A stretch of DNA of 62,452 nt from CAYMGM01 sp964390005 (GCA_964390005.1 CAYMGM010000010.1:1-62452), one strand, 5' to 3'. Shown: positions 34,751-43,879, numbered from the stretch's first letter. Numbers and translations: made by a program. Notes: generated by a model from the letters alone, not told the origin.

Positions 34751-35534
34751 GAGGATCTCCTTGCGCGGCTTTTGCCGCCGCGCGGGCGCGGGGGCCGTGG
34801 AAATAGCGCTGAATCCACGGATGAGGGTTTGTCAAAAGATTGGGCAGCGTATCGACGACGATTTTTTTATCGACCAAAACGGCGACGCGATCGCAAATGG
34901 AAAAAAGCGTATCCAAATCGTGGGTGACGATCACGACCGTGACGCCCAGCGAGGCGCGCAGGTCGCGGATCAAAGTATCGAAATCCGCCGCGCCAATCGG
35001 GTCAAGGCCCGCGGTGGGTTCATCTAAAAACAAGACATGGGGGTCTAACGCCAGCGCGCGCGCAAGAGCGGCGCGTTTGATCATCCCGCCGGAAAGCTCA
35101 GATGGGTATTTTGCGCCCGCTTCGGGCGGCAGGCCGGACAGCGCGATTTTAAGGCGCGCGATGTCGCTAAGAATGGACGGCGCGATCCTTTTTTCATGCT
35201 CGGTCAGCGGCAACAGCGTGTTCTGCTCAACCGTCAGCGACGACAAAAGCGCGCCTTGCTGAAACAAAACGCCGATCAAACGCGCGCGGTCGCGGGCCCG
35301 CAGGTGCCGCACGTCGCGGCCTTCGATGGTTATTTTGCCGCTTTGCGGGCGACGCAGGCCCAGCATCGTGCGCAGTAAAACCGTTTTACCGGTGCCCGAT
35401 CCGCCAACGATCCCCATAATCTCGCCGCGCTGAATGGTGAGGTTAAGATGATCATGGACAATCTGAGGGCCAAAGGCGTTCACCACGTCTTGCACGACGA
35501 CAATCGGATCCGAAGGGGCGGGGCGTTGCGTCAT
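34737..35534 (-). CDS. mlaF: MlaF-type ABC transporter ATP-binding protein
   Basis: ATPase of the MCE lipid transporter. The 265 residues have Walker A GGSGTGKT, the signature LSGGMIKR, Walker B VLFLDEPTAGLD and the switch histidine in VIVTHDLDTLF. Length and motifs fit the MlaF family. It begins at the base where the permease gene ends, and overlaps the MlaD-like gene at its 3' end. Confidence 0.94.
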   Translation of the reverse strand: MTQRPAPSDPIVVVQDVVNAFGPQIVHDHLNLTIQRGEIMGIVGGSGTGKTVLLRTMLGLRRPQSGKITIEGRDVRHLRARDRARLIGVLFQQGALLSSLTVEQNTLLPLTEHEKRIAPSILSDIARLKIALSGLPPEAGAKYPSELSGGMIKRAALARALALDPHVLFLDEPTAGLDPIGAADFDTLIRDLRASLGVTVVIVTHDLDTLFSICDRVAVLVDKKIVVDTLPNLLTNPHPWIQRYFHGPRARAAAKAAQGDPHGAE

Positions 35535-36661
35535 TAGATGCCTATCTGAACGAAGAGGATCGAGAAAAGCGCATCGGCGACCAAAACCAGAAAGATCGAA
35601 TGAACGACAGAAGCCGTGGTGCGGCGTCCGACGCTTTCTGCCGATCCTGAAACTTCAAGCCCGTGCAGACAGGCGACATGGGCGATGATCAAGGCAAAGA
35701 CGGGCGCTTTGATAAGCCCCACCAGAAAATCGGTAAACTTGACGGCATGGCGCAGCGAATCCGCATATTGTACCCACGGGATGTTCAAAAGATTCGAGCA
35801 AATGACGCCGCCGCCCAAAAGCCCCAGCATATCGGCGGCAAAGGTCAACAGCGGCAAGGTGATCATCAAGGCAAGAAGGCGCGGGATAACCAAGCTGTCA
35901 AAAGCGCCAATGCCAATGACGGCCAACGCATCGATTTCCTGATTGACCTTCATCATGCCGATCTCGGCGGTAAAGGCGCTGCCAGATCGCCCCGCGACCA
36001 TGATCGATGTCAGTAAAACGGCCATCTCGCGCAAAACGGAAACGCCAACCAGATTGACGGTAAAAGCCTCGGCCCCCAGCGGTTTGAGCTGAAACGCGCC
36101 TTGATAGGCCAGAACGACGGCAATCAAAAACGCGACAAGGCCGACGATGGGCAAGGCAGCCAGACCCGTTTCATCGATATGACGGCAAATACTATCCAAA
36201 CGCAGGCGTGCCGGGCGGCGCAAGATCTTCATCCCCGTCAACGTCATTTGCCCCAGAAAGGCCAACAGATGCTCGCCTGTTTGCGCGGCTGAGAGCGCGC
36301 TTTTGCCCATGCGCTCTAAAAGGCGGATAAAAGCATTTGGCGGCGCTTCACGCGATGGCGGGGCCAGATGTGCTTCGTCGATCAGCGTGATCAGCGTTTG
36401 CGCGGCGGGGCTAAATTGGACAAATTGCACGGGCGCTGGGCGAACAGATTCGCGAAAATGATGCAGCAAAAGAGCGCCCGCTGTATCCATCTCGGTGATC
36501 TGGCTGCCATCAAGCACAAGCGGCGCGCCTTGTGGCGGCGCTTGCCGGTGCAGGGCTTTGTCGGCCTCGGCATAGCTGTCGAGCGTCAGCTTACCGGCCA
36601 GACAAAAGCGGCCTGTCTCGGCATCGACCGTCAAGGTGAAAAGGCTGGCTCGCTTGGGCAA
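35534..36661 (-). CDS. mlaE: MlaE-family permease with N-terminal STAS domain
   Basis: Membrane subunit of the lipid transporter, about 375 residues. An N-terminal STAS-like domain (about 1-100: GKLTLDSYAEADKAL, LDGSQITEMDTAGALLLHHF) is fused to the MlaE permease (VGVSVLREMAVLLTSIMVAG, RSGSAFTAEIGMMKVNQEID, five or six helices). In E. coli the STAS part is the separate protein MlaB. Start is probably TTG at 36661 because AAAGGA lies nine bases upstream; the frame is open to a TTG at 36736. First gene of the four-gene operon. Confidence 0.92.
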   Translation of the reverse strand: MPKRASLFTLTVDAETGRFCLAGKLTLDSYAEADKALHRQAPPQGAPLVLDGSQITEMDTAGALLLHHFRESVRPAPVQFVQFSPAAQTLITLIDEAHLAPPSREAPPNAFIRLLERMGKSALSAAQTGEHLLAFLGQMTLTGMKILRRPARLRLDSICRHIDETGLAALPIVGLVAFLIAVVLAYQGAFQLKPLGAEAFTVNLVGVSVLREMAVLLTSIMVAGRSGSAFTAEIGMMKVNQEIDALAVIGIGAFDSLVIPRLLALMITLPLLTFAADMLGLLGGGVICSNLLNIPWVQYADSLRHAVKFTDFLVGLIKAPVFALIIAHVACLHGLEVSGSAESVGRRTTASVVHSIFLVLVADALFSILFVQIGI

Positions 36662-36845
36662 GGGGTGTTTTCCTTTTAAAGGGCGCGTCTTCCTAAGTAT
36701 AAAAGAGGTTGCCAAGGGAATCCAGAGCCCTATCAAGGCCTTTTCAGGGCATTTGGCTGATTTTCATCAATAAAAAGCTTTACACTTGGCCCGTCTTGGC
36801 GTTTCTTCAAAAGCAGGTTTGGGAAGCGAAACTAAAGGATTATCT

Positions 36846-37868
36846 ATGTCAAAACCCGTTATTTTAACTGGCGACCGCCCGACGGGCGCTTTGCATCTGG
36901 GGCACTATGTGGGCTCGCTGCAGAACCGCGTTAAGTTGCAGGATGAGTATGATCAATATGTTTTGATCGCGGACATGCAGGCGTTGACCGATAATGCCGA
37001 GAATCCTGAAAAAGTTAGCAAAAACGTCCTTGAAGTCGTCATGGACTATTTGGCCGTGGGCATTGACCCGACCAAAACCAAGATCGTCTTGCAATCGGCC
37101 TTGTCGGATATTGCTTGGCTGAGCATGATTTATTCGAACCTTGTTTCCGTGGCGCGGGTTGAACGTAATCCGACCGTTAAAGAAGAGGTGCGCCAAAAGA
37201 ACATCGATCGCGAAATCCCGCTGGGGTTCTTTTCCTATCCCGTCAGCCAGGCGGCCGATATCACGGCGTTCAAAGCGGTGTGTGTGCCGGTTGGACATGA
37301 TCAATTGCCGATGATCGAGATCGCCAACGAAATCGTGCGCCGTTTCAACCGCGTCTATAATTGCGAGGTGCTGAAGGAATGCGAAGCCTTGCTGCCCAAG
37401 GCGGGCGCGCGTCTGGTCGGCATCGACGGCAAAGCGAAGATGAGCAAAAGCCTTGGCAATGCGCTGAATCTGAAAGCGACCGCCAAAGAGATCGAGCAAG
37501 CGGTCAAGATGATGTACACCGATCCGGGGCATTTGCGCGTCGAAGATCCGGGCAAGATCGAAGGGAACGTCGTTTTTACTTACTTGGACGTTTTCGATCC
37601 CGATCAAGCGGGTTTGGCCGAGCTGAAAGCGCATTATCAGCGCGGCGGCTTGGGCGATGGTGTCGTGAAAAAGCGCCTGAACGGCATCTTGCAGGACTTT
37701 ATCGCGCCAATCCGCACCAAGCGCGAAGCGTTGGAAAAAGATCCGAAATATGTGACAGACGTCATCCGCCAAGGCACCGCCAAAGCAGCCGAAGTCGTCG
37801 CGCAAACCGTGCGTGAAGTCAAAGCCGCCATGGGCATTGATTACGAATCGACCTGGGCGCAGTTCTAA
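36846..37868 (+). CDS. trpS: Tryptophanyl-tRNA synthetase
   Basis: Class I synthetase that charges tRNA-Trp. About 340 residues with the HIGH-type motif HLGH (17-20) after TGDRPTGAL, and KMSKS (198-202). Start: ATG at 36846 with AAAGGA upstream; the frame is open 20 codons further. The length is typical of bacterial TrpS. It is transcribed alone; no clear terminator is seen before the convergent gene at 37942. Confidence 0.97.
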   Translation: MSKPVILTGDRPTGALHLGHYVGSLQNRVKLQDEYDQYVLIADMQALTDNAENPEKVSKNVLEVVMDYLAVGIDPTKTKIVLQSALSDIAWLSMIYSNLVSVARVERNPTVKEEVRQKNIDREIPLGFFSYPVSQAADITAFKAVCVPVGHDQLPMIEIANEIVRRFNRVYNCEVLKECEALLPKAGARLVGIDGKAKMSKSLGNALNLKATAKEIEQAVKMMYTDPGHLRVEDPGKIEGNVVFTYLDVFDPDQAGLAELKAHYQRGGLGDGVVKKRLNGILQDFIAPIRTKREALEKDPKYVTDVIRQGTAKAAEVVAQTVREVKAAMGIDYESTWAQF

Positions 37869-37941
37869 CGTCGCTTGTTTTTAACCAACATTTTCCTGCA
37901 TCTACAGATCTTGCGGTCATTTATCACGCTGAAGCTGATTG

Positions 37942-38661
37942 TCACGGCGTGGCGGCAGCTGGTTTTCCCCTTCTTCCATAGGGACGTCTGCGCGTGACCC
38001 TGAAACGGTTGTTGGCTGCGTGCTGCGGGGGAGGGGGCTCCATCGTCTGCGTCTGTGCAGGCGATGCATCATTTTTATGGCCTGCTCCTTGGTCTAAGCA
38101 CAATGCACCCGTCGTTGGATAAGGCATGTCTTTGCCTCTCTGTTGAGAAACAGAAGGGGCAAGCCGGGAACAAAGGGTTGTCAGAAAGGCTAGTCTTGTT
38201 CTTTTTAAAGCGATGCTCTCGCTCTCTTTTTGACGGTTCTGCTTAGAGCTGTCTAGGAATGATTCTGATAGATTAAACCCGATCTTGCAGCCGCCAATCA
38301 CAAGAAGGTTGATCAGAAGGGGGTAGGGGCCGAAAATAAATGCCGTGGCCGTTGTGGGGAGCGCAAAAGAAGAGATCCCCCCCAACAACACACTACCAAT
38401 AAATCCCGGGATCGTCTCGAAGAGCGCACAAAGAGACATCCCTCCCAATACACCACAAAAGAAATTTGTATTTCTCGCCATATCGCGGCTGGCTCTATAC
38501 CCCGTTTCCCTTTGGTCAAAATCAGCTGTGAGCCTTTGAATATCCTGCCGGTGTTGTTCGGTTGTTTGCTCCAATTGCTGGGGGGGAAGGTCTGACATCT
38601 TTTGGTGCCAGGCCTTTTCCTCGGCTTCGGTGTTCAGATTGTTGGGGGCTGAAACGGCCAT
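37942..38661 (-). CDS. Unknown small membrane protein
   Basis: A 239-residue protein with no recognised family. It has a charged, probably coiled N-terminal part (1-65, LPPQQLEQTTEQHRQDIQRL), two or three closely spaced hydrophobic segments (about 68-135, FFCGVLGGMSLCALFETIPG, then GPYPLLINLLVIGG), and a soluble tail ending in an Arg-rich stretch (RFRVTRRRPYGRRGK). A good ribosome binding site (AAGGA) lies seven bases before the ATG. Base composition is more AT-rich than the neighbours. It could be a lineage-specific or transferred gene; function unknown. Confidence 0.72.
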   Translation of the reverse strand: MAVSAPNNLNTEAEEKAWHQKMSDLPPQQLEQTTEQHRQDIQRLTADFDQRETGYRASRDMARNTNFFCGVLGGMSLCALFETIPGFIGSVLLGGISSFALPTTATAFIFGPYPLLINLLVIGGCKIGFNLSESFLDSSKQNRQKESESIALKRTRLAFLTTLCSRLAPSVSQQRGKDMPYPTTGALCLDQGAGHKNDASPAQTQTMEPPPPQHAANNRFRVTRRRPYGRRGKPAAATP

Positions 38662-38825
38662 CTATCTATCCTTGAAATAAAGAAACTCTGTTTCTCACCA
38701 TATAAAAAACGGTCAAAGATACAAAACTTTCATGCCCTTTCGTTGCGTGCTTGAACGGCGTCTCCGTTTTACTTTAATAAACAGTATCTTAAGCATGTCC
38801 TCTGTTGCTGACGCGAAGGCCCAAT

Positions 38826-38857
38826 AAAAAAGCCTGCCGTCAAACGGCAGGCTTTTT
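38826..38857 (-). terminator. Terminator after ackA
   Basis: AGCCTGCCGT (38831-38840) and ACGGCAGGCT (38844-38853) around CAA, with A and T runs on both sides. Ends the pta-ackA operon on the minus strand. Confidence 0.85.
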
Positions 38858-38873
38858 AGCAAAGAAAGCAGAA

Positions 38874-40097
38874 TTAGCGTTCGACGACCGCCACCGCATG
38901 CGGTGCGGCTTCTTCTTCAACAGCATTTTTCGTGTGACGCGCGATGACGGATTCCTCATCCGTCGGGATCACGCAGACATCGACTTTGCTGTCGGGGGTC
39001 GAAATCATCACGTCGCCTTTGGGCAGGTTGCTGTTGGTGTCGTGATTGATCTTAAGGCCCATCCAGTGCATCGAATCGCTGATTTGCGCGCGGATCGTCG
39101 CGGCGTTTTCGCCGACGCCGCCCGTAAAGACCAGCGTATCAAGCCCGCCCAAGATGCTGGTCAGGCCGCCAAGCTCGCGCGTGATACGCAAGCAGAACAG
39201 ATCGATGGCTTCGCGGGCCGACGGCTCGGGGCTGGCCAGCAGAACGGCCATGTCGTTGCTAATGCCCGAGACGCCGCGCAAACCGGAATCGTGATACAAC
39301 ATGCGCTCGATGGATTGTTCGTTCAGTTTGGCTTCGCGCAGGAAGTAAAGGATCACGCCGGGATCAAGCGATCCGGGGCGCGTGCCCATGACAAGCCCGT
39401 CTAAAACGGTAAAGCCCATCGTTGTCGAAAAGCTTTTCCCGGCGTCCATGGCGCAAAGGCTTGCGCCGCTGCCAAGGTGAGCCACGATGGTTTTGCCTGT
39501 GACCCCGCGCGGCGAGATGCCGGGCAGGCGGCTTGAGATATATTCATACGACAAGCCATGGAAGCCATAACGACGCAAACCCTTGTCGTGCCAAACGCGC
39601 GGCAAGGCAAAGCGCGTGTGCAGCGACGGGATCGTGGCATGAAAGGCCGTGTCGAAGCACGCGATTTGCGGAACCTGCGGGTACATGGACATGACCATTT
39701 CCATGACCTGAAGGTTGAACGGCTGATGCAGCGGGGCCATCGGGATCAGCGTTTTCAGGTACGCGAGCAGATAAGGCCGGACGATGGTCGGCTTCATCAA
39801 ATCGCGCCCATGCAAAACGCGATGGCCGACGGCCATCAAGCCTTCCTTGGGGATGAAGCTTTCCAAGAACAAAAGCAGCTCGCGGGCGGCATCGCCCGGC
39901 GTGCGCACTTTTTCGGACAGGTCGGGAACGTTGGTGTGGCCTTCAAAGATCGGGCCTTTGACCGACATGATGGGCGAGGTGCCAATCCCTGTGATCGCGC
40001 CACGTCCGATGCTGATCATGTCGTTATAGTCGAAGATCGAGAATTTCAGGCTCGATGAGCCGCCATTCATGACCAAAATATAATTCGTCGTTTCCAT
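38874..40097 (-). CDS. ackA: Acetate/propionate kinase
   Basis: Converts acetyl phosphate and ADP to acetate and ATP. The 407 residues have the N-terminal phosphate-binding MNGGSSSLKF, VAHLGSGASLCAMDAGKSF, MGTRPGSLDPG and FTGGVGENAATIR motifs of the acetokinase family. Length is normal. It follows the maoC-pta fusion by six bases on the minus strand, so the two form the acetyl-CoA to acetate pathway. Confidence 0.95.
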   Translation of the reverse strand: METTNYILVMNGGSSSLKFSIFDYNDMISIGRGAITGIGTSPIMSVKGPIFEGHTNVPDLSEKVRTPGDAARELLLFLESFIPKEGLMAVGHRVLHGRDLMKPTIVRPYLLAYLKTLIPMAPLHQPFNLQVMEMVMSMYPQVPQIACFDTAFHATIPSLHTRFALPRVWHDKGLRRYGFHGLSYEYISSRLPGISPRGVTGKTIVAHLGSGASLCAMDAGKSFSTTMGFTVLDGLVMGTRPGSLDPGVILYFLREAKLNEQSIERMLYHDSGLRGVSGISNDMAVLLASPEPSAREAIDLFCLRITRELGGLTSILGGLDTLVFTGGVGENAATIRAQISDSMHWMGLKINHDTNSNLPKGDVMISTPDSKVDVCVIPTDEESVIARHTKNAVEEEAAPHAVAVVER

Positions 40098-40102
40098 ACG
40101 GT

Positions 40103-41506
40103 TTAACCTTTCGCGGAAGAGCGGACTTTATCGCCTTGCGACGACAAGACGGCCAAGGCGGCAGAAGCCATGCGGGCGGCGGGCGGGTCGGCACGGCTTG
40201 TTAGCATAACGGGCACGCGCGCGCCCAAGACAATGCCGGGGGCGATGGCTGCCGCAAGATAGGCCAGCTGTTTGACCAGCATGTTGCCAGCTTCAATGTT
40301 TGGCACGGCCAAGATGTCGGCATCGCCAGCCACGGCTGAGGCAATGTGCTTGATCCGTGCGGCTTCGGCGCTGATCGCGTTGTCAAAGGCCAAGGGGCCA
40401 TCCAATGTGCCACCAACGATCTGACCGCGGTCGGCCATTTTACACAAGATCGCCGCATCCATGGTGGCGGGCATGCCAAAGCCAACCGTCTCGGTCGCCG
40501 CCAGAACGGCGACTTTGGGGTTTTCTAATCCCATGTCATGGGCCAGATAGATCGCGTTTTGGATGATATCGGCTTTGACGGGAAGCTCGGGCGCGATGTT
40601 CAGCGCGGCGTCCGTGATCAACAACGGGAACTTATAGGAAGGAACGTCCATCGCGAAAACATGGCTCATGCGGCGCTCGGTCCGCAGGCCTTTTTCTTTA
40701 TGTACGACGGCGCGCAGATATTCGTCGGAATGAAGGCTTCCCTTCATCAAGGCGCTCACTTTGCCGTCGCGGGCCAAGGAAACAGCGGCGATGGCGGCAG
40801 CATGGCTGTGCGGCGTATCGACAATCTCATATTGGCTGATATCCAGACCGCTGGCTTCGGCGGCGGCGCGGATTTTGGCTTCGGGGCCGACGAAAATCGG
40901 GACGATCAAGCTTTCTGCCGCGGCGTCGATGGCGCCTTGTAATGAAACCTGATCGACAGGATGAACCACCGCCGTCGGCATGGGGTTGCCAAAGGATTTG
41001 GCGCGATCAATCAACGTGCGCAGGCGGTTGTGATGCACAACTTCGGCTTCGGGGTTGTTGGTCGCGTGATGGCGCATTTTACGGGGCGGCGCATAAACTT
41101 GCGCAACGCCTTTGACGATTTCCTCGCCGCGTTGATTGGTCACGACGCAGTCAAGGAAGACGACTTTATCGGCTTCGTCTTTGCCACAAACGGTCAGGCG
41201 CGTATCGACCATATCGTCGACATGCAGTGAGCCCGAAAAAGTCAAATCTTGATGCTTGTAAACGGTTCCTGGCCCCGGAAGCTTGGTGCCCAAAACGGCC
41301 GAGATCAAAGCGCCGCCCAAAAGACGATGCGCGACGATTTCATCGGGCGCGTCTAAAAAGCCCGTTTCAAAATGCGTCGGGTTCATGTCGCCGGAAACGA
41401 CGGCAAACAAATCGATATCGCGCTTGGTGATACGACGAACAATATTCGCCGTGTCGCCAACCTTCAATTCGTCGAAAACGCGGTTTTCGTACCATTGATC
41501 GGCCAT
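40103..41506 (-). CDS. MaoC-like hydratase / phosphate acetyl-/butyryltransferase fusion
   Basis: About 467 residues. The N-terminal 150 form a MaoC hotdog domain (FAVVSGDMNPTHFETGF, HRLLGGALISAVLGTKLPGP) and the rest is a phosphate acetyl/butyryl transferase (VHPVDQVSLQGAIDAAAESL, LMKGSLHSDEYLRAV, VPNIEAGNMLVKQLAYL, VLGARVPVMLTSRADPPAAR). This fused form is common in alphaproteobacteria, usually with ackA, as here. Start ATG 41506; the frame is open 15 codons upstream. The MaoC substrate is not known. Confidence 0.92.
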   Translation of the reverse strand: MADQWYENRVFDELKVGDTANIVRRITKRDIDLFAVVSGDMNPTHFETGFLDAPDEIVAHRLLGGALISAVLGTKLPGPGTVYKHQDLTFSGSLHVDDMVDTRLTVCGKDEADKVVFLDCVVTNQRGEEIVKGVAQVYAPPRKMRHHATNNPEAEVVHHNRLRTLIDRAKSFGNPMPTAVVHPVDQVSLQGAIDAAAESLIVPIFVGPEAKIRAAAEASGLDISQYEIVDTPHSHAAAIAAVSLARDGKVSALMKGSLHSDEYLRAVVHKEKGLRTERRMSHVFAMDVPSYKFPLLITDAALNIAPELPVKADIIQNAIYLAHDMGLENPKVAVLAATETVGFGMPATMDAAILCKMADRGQIVGGTLDGPLAFDNAISAEAARIKHIASAVAGDADILAVPNIEAGNMLVKQLAYLAAAIAPGIVLGARVPVMLTSRADPPAARMASAALAVLSSQGDKVRSSAKG

Positions 41507-41675
41507 AGTGTAAAAACTCCATGTTGTGAAAAGAGGGCGCGCGCGGCGCATCTCGGGAAAGGACGTTCTTATTTACCTTAATTTCGTTAACCATGTAAGA
41601 TCTTTTTGCAAAACGCCAAGAAAAACATAGCCCGTGCCGCGCATACTGCTGCAGGTAATTTAAGACCGTCGTTTT

Positions 41676-41774
41676 TTAGGGCATGGTGCGCACAAGCTGA
41701 TGGAGGCCGACCCCCAAAATGAAGGTCATTGCAAAAAGGAGCAGATAAAAAGAGAGAAGCGAAAGCTTGGGCAT
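41676..41774 (-). CDS. Possible 32-residue single-pass membrane peptide
   Basis: An ATG at 41774, 13 bases after the NDUFA9-like gene stop, opens a 32-codon frame: MPKLSLLSFYLLLFAMTF followed by ILGVGLHQLVRTMP. It has one hydrophobic helix with a basic flank, the form of small membrane subunits. AAAGAG lies upstream, a moderate ribosome binding site. It is too short for sequence statistics; treat as a candidate co-translated microprotein. Confidence 0.45.
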   Translation of the reverse strand: MPKLSLLSFYLLLFAMTFILGVGLHQLVRTMP

Positions 41775-41787
41775 GGAAAGCTCTTTT

Positions 41788-42768
41788 TTAGCCTTTTTGT
41801 GTGGTCGTTGCCGCGCGAAAGGCGCCAACCAGATCAGGAAGGATGGGTTCAAGCGCACGAGGGGTGATGCCAAGATCTTCGATGGTCCAGTGCCCACCCC
41901 GATCATGGGTGCCGATAGGGTCGTTTTGTGCGTCTTCGATAATGGAATCCTGCTGCAGCAATTTGACTTGATCACGGGTCAAGGGGCGCGAAGCGCATTT
42001 TTCGCCAAGCCAGCCGCAAAGGAACGCCAAATCCCAAGGCAGATGAATAAAATGCGACGTGTGGTTCATCGCACGCAACATCAGCGTTAAAAGAGTACGA
42101 AACGAATAAAGCCGTGGGCCGCCCAACAGATAGATGCGTCCACAGGCATGCCGGTCAAGAAGAAGACGGCTGACGGCTTCGGCCAAATCGCCAACGTACA
42201 GGGGCTGAAAACGCGTTTTTCCGCCGCCAATTAAAGGTAAGATCGGTATAAACCGCGCCATCTGGGCAAAGCGGTTAAAAAAGCGATCGTCCGCGCCGTA
42301 AATCAGGCTGGGACGCAAGATAATAGCTTCGGGAAAAAAAGCCCGAATGGCTTCTTCGCCGATGGCCTTGCTGCGGGCATACCGCGATTTTGATTGAAGC
42401 GAAGCGCCAAGAGCTGAGATATGGATAAATTTTTTGACCCCGGCTTCACGGGCTAAACGGGCAAGGCGTGCAGCTGTTTCAACATGTGTGTTTTGAAAAG
42501 TATAAGAACCCTTTTCAGCCAAAATGCCGATTAGATTTATAACGATATCAGATCCTTGGATGGCCTCTGCGACGCTTTGATCTTGTCTTGGGTTGCATAA
42601 AACAGGACTTATTTGGTCTGGAAGCCCCATCATCGACCATGGCATTTGGGCTTGGGGGCGCCGTGAAGGGACGCGCACAGAATACCCTTGTTCGGCAAGC
42701 CTTTGAATAAGGGCTCGACCTAAAAAACCGGTGCCGCCGAAAACGGTAATGTGCAGGGGAGAAGACAT
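41788..42768 (-). CDS. Complex I NDUFA9-family NAD(P)-binding protein
   Basis: A 326-residue extended short-chain dehydrogenase of the NDUFA9/NDUFS-like family, linked in mitochondria to complex I and in bacteria to quinone-related or assembly roles. It has the NAD-binding FGGTGFLGRALIQRL, the INLIGILAEKG block, the KFIHISALGA strand and ARSKAIGEEAIR in place of a plain YxxxK active site, plus ILRPSLIYGADDRFFNRFA. It lies 13 bases before the possible membrane peptide gene and 13 bases after hemG. Confidence 0.9.
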   Translation of the reverse strand: MSSPLHITVFGGTGFLGRALIQRLAEQGYSVRVPSRRPQAQMPWSMMGLPDQISPVLCNPRQDQSVAEAIQGSDIVINLIGILAEKGSYTFQNTHVETAARLARLAREAGVKKFIHISALGASLQSKSRYARSKAIGEEAIRAFFPEAIILRPSLIYGADDRFFNRFAQMARFIPILPLIGGGKTRFQPLYVGDLAEAVSRLLLDRHACGRIYLLGGPRLYSFRTLLTLMLRAMNHTSHFIHLPWDLAFLCGWLGEKCASRPLTRDQVKLLQQDSIIEDAQNDPIGTHDRGGHWTIEDLGITPRALEPILPDLVGAFRAATTTQKG

Positions 42769-42780
42769 GCGACAGAGACC

Positions 42781-43371
42781 TTAAGAAGCTTTGGTTAATT
42801 GTGCCGGGGTCTGGCCTCTTTGTAAATCGTATAAATCTGCTATTTTTGTGGCCAAGACTTCGACCTCGTCCCAAGGCGTGTAATCGACTTGAGCTGTTGG
42901 ATCCGTTGGCCCGCCTGTGAGGGTCATAATCAGTTGGATCATCAAGCGGTCAAACAGGCGATAGCGTGGATAGTTCAGATAGCCGCCCAGCGCTGCCGTG
43001 ATCACGGGCGTAAGGCGCGAACGTCGGATCCAGTTTCGCAGATAAAGGTTTGTTTGTGCTGTTCGTTTCTGGGGCTTTCGCGCCGTCAAATTGACCGAAA
43101 CAAGGATCAGGGGCGCAGATTTAAGACGATTATAGTGCTTTTTGATAAAGGCGCGGGCGGGTGGCAAATGAAAGCCGTACCGAATGGCGGCCATTAAAAA
43201 GATAGGCCTTTCAGGCGCTGGAAGATCGGCGGCCTCGGGCAGGCGGACGGCCAGATCCCATAAGGTGGTGGAGATGCCACGGGCTTGTAATTGGGCGGCC
43301 AATGTTTCTGCGATTTTGCGTGTATGACCATCGTGCGAGGCATAAAAAAGAGGAAACGACGTTTCGTTCAT
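42781..43371 (-). CDS. hemG: Flavodoxin-like protoporphyrinogen oxidase HemG
   Basis: Menaquinone-dependent protoporphyrinogen IX dehydrogenase that feeds heme synthesis. The 196 residues match HemG throughout: FMN loop YASHDGHTRKIAETLA, AAIRYGFH, the FIKKHYNRLKSAPLILVSVN strand and LTARKPQKRTAQTN, and the C-terminal LNYPRYRLFDRLMIQLIM, GGPTDP segment. Slightly longer than the 181-residue E. coli protein. HemG is mainly gammaproteobacterial; most alphaproteobacteria use HemJ. It sits between ruvX and the NDUFA9-like gene. Confidence 0.92.
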   Translation of the reverse strand: MNETSFPLFYASHDGHTRKIAETLAAQLQARGISTTLWDLAVRLPEAADLPAPERPIFLMAAIRYGFHLPPARAFIKKHYNRLKSAPLILVSVNLTARKPQKRTAQTNLYLRNWIRRSRLTPVITAALGGYLNYPRYRLFDRLMIQLIMTLTGGPTDPTAQVDYTPWDEVEVLATKIADLYDLQRGQTPAQLTKAS

Positions 43372-43375
43372 GTCT

Positions 43376-43879
43376 TTATTCCTTCGAAACGGAAGCGTTT
43401 GGCGCGTTGTGAAGGGCGTCTAACGCCCCTTGCAGAATATAGGCGGCGGCGGCCTTGTCGATGGTTTCATCGCGCCTTTTGCGTGACATGTCATCGGCAA
43501 TCATAAAGCGGCTGACGGCTGCTGACGAAAAGCGCTCGTCCCAAAAGACGATGGGTAAGTCCGGGTCGGGCAAAGCGCCGCTGCGAAGAAGGTTCGAGAT
43601 AAAGGTACGCGCGGCCTGTGTGGCGGGGCCTGCTGTACCATCCATGTTCAGCGGCAAACCGACGATAAAGCCGCCAACAGCCCGTTCGCGTACGATCGTG
43701 CCAAGGACTGCCGCGTCTTTGGCCATTTTGGTGCGAACCAAGCCTTGAAGGGGCGACGCGACGCGCCGCGCCGGATCGGAAATTGCCAGCCCCACAACGA
43801 CGCGGCCGGGATCGATCCCTAAAAGACAGGTCCGTGGCGCCAAAAAGGCCGAAAGGGATGAGATGTTGCAGATAGCCAT
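43376..43879 (-). CDS. ruvX: Pre-16S rRNA nuclease / RuvX (YqgF)
   Basis: RNase H-fold nuclease, proposed to trim pre-16S rRNA 5' ends. The 167 residues have the first catalytic block LLGIDPGRVVVGLAISD, the FIVGLPLNMDGTAGPATQAA block and the later FWDERFSSAAVSRFM with acidic residues, and end with a helical DKAAAAYILQGALD. It is first of the ruvX-hemG-NDUFA9-like cluster and is divergent from gatC. Confidence 0.93.
   Translation of the reverse strand: MAICNISSLSAFLAPRTCLLGIDPGRVVVGLAISDPARRVASPLQGLVRTKMAKDAAVLGTIVRERAVGGFIVGLPLNMDGTAGPATQAARTFISNLLRSGALPDPDLPIVFWDERFSSAAVSRFMIADDMSRKRRDETIDKAAAAYILQGALDALHNAPNASVSKE

Noticed and set aside
36864..37805. Minus-strand open frame of 313 codons opposite trpS
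   Set aside because: Antisense to a complete TrpS; no motifs and no start context.
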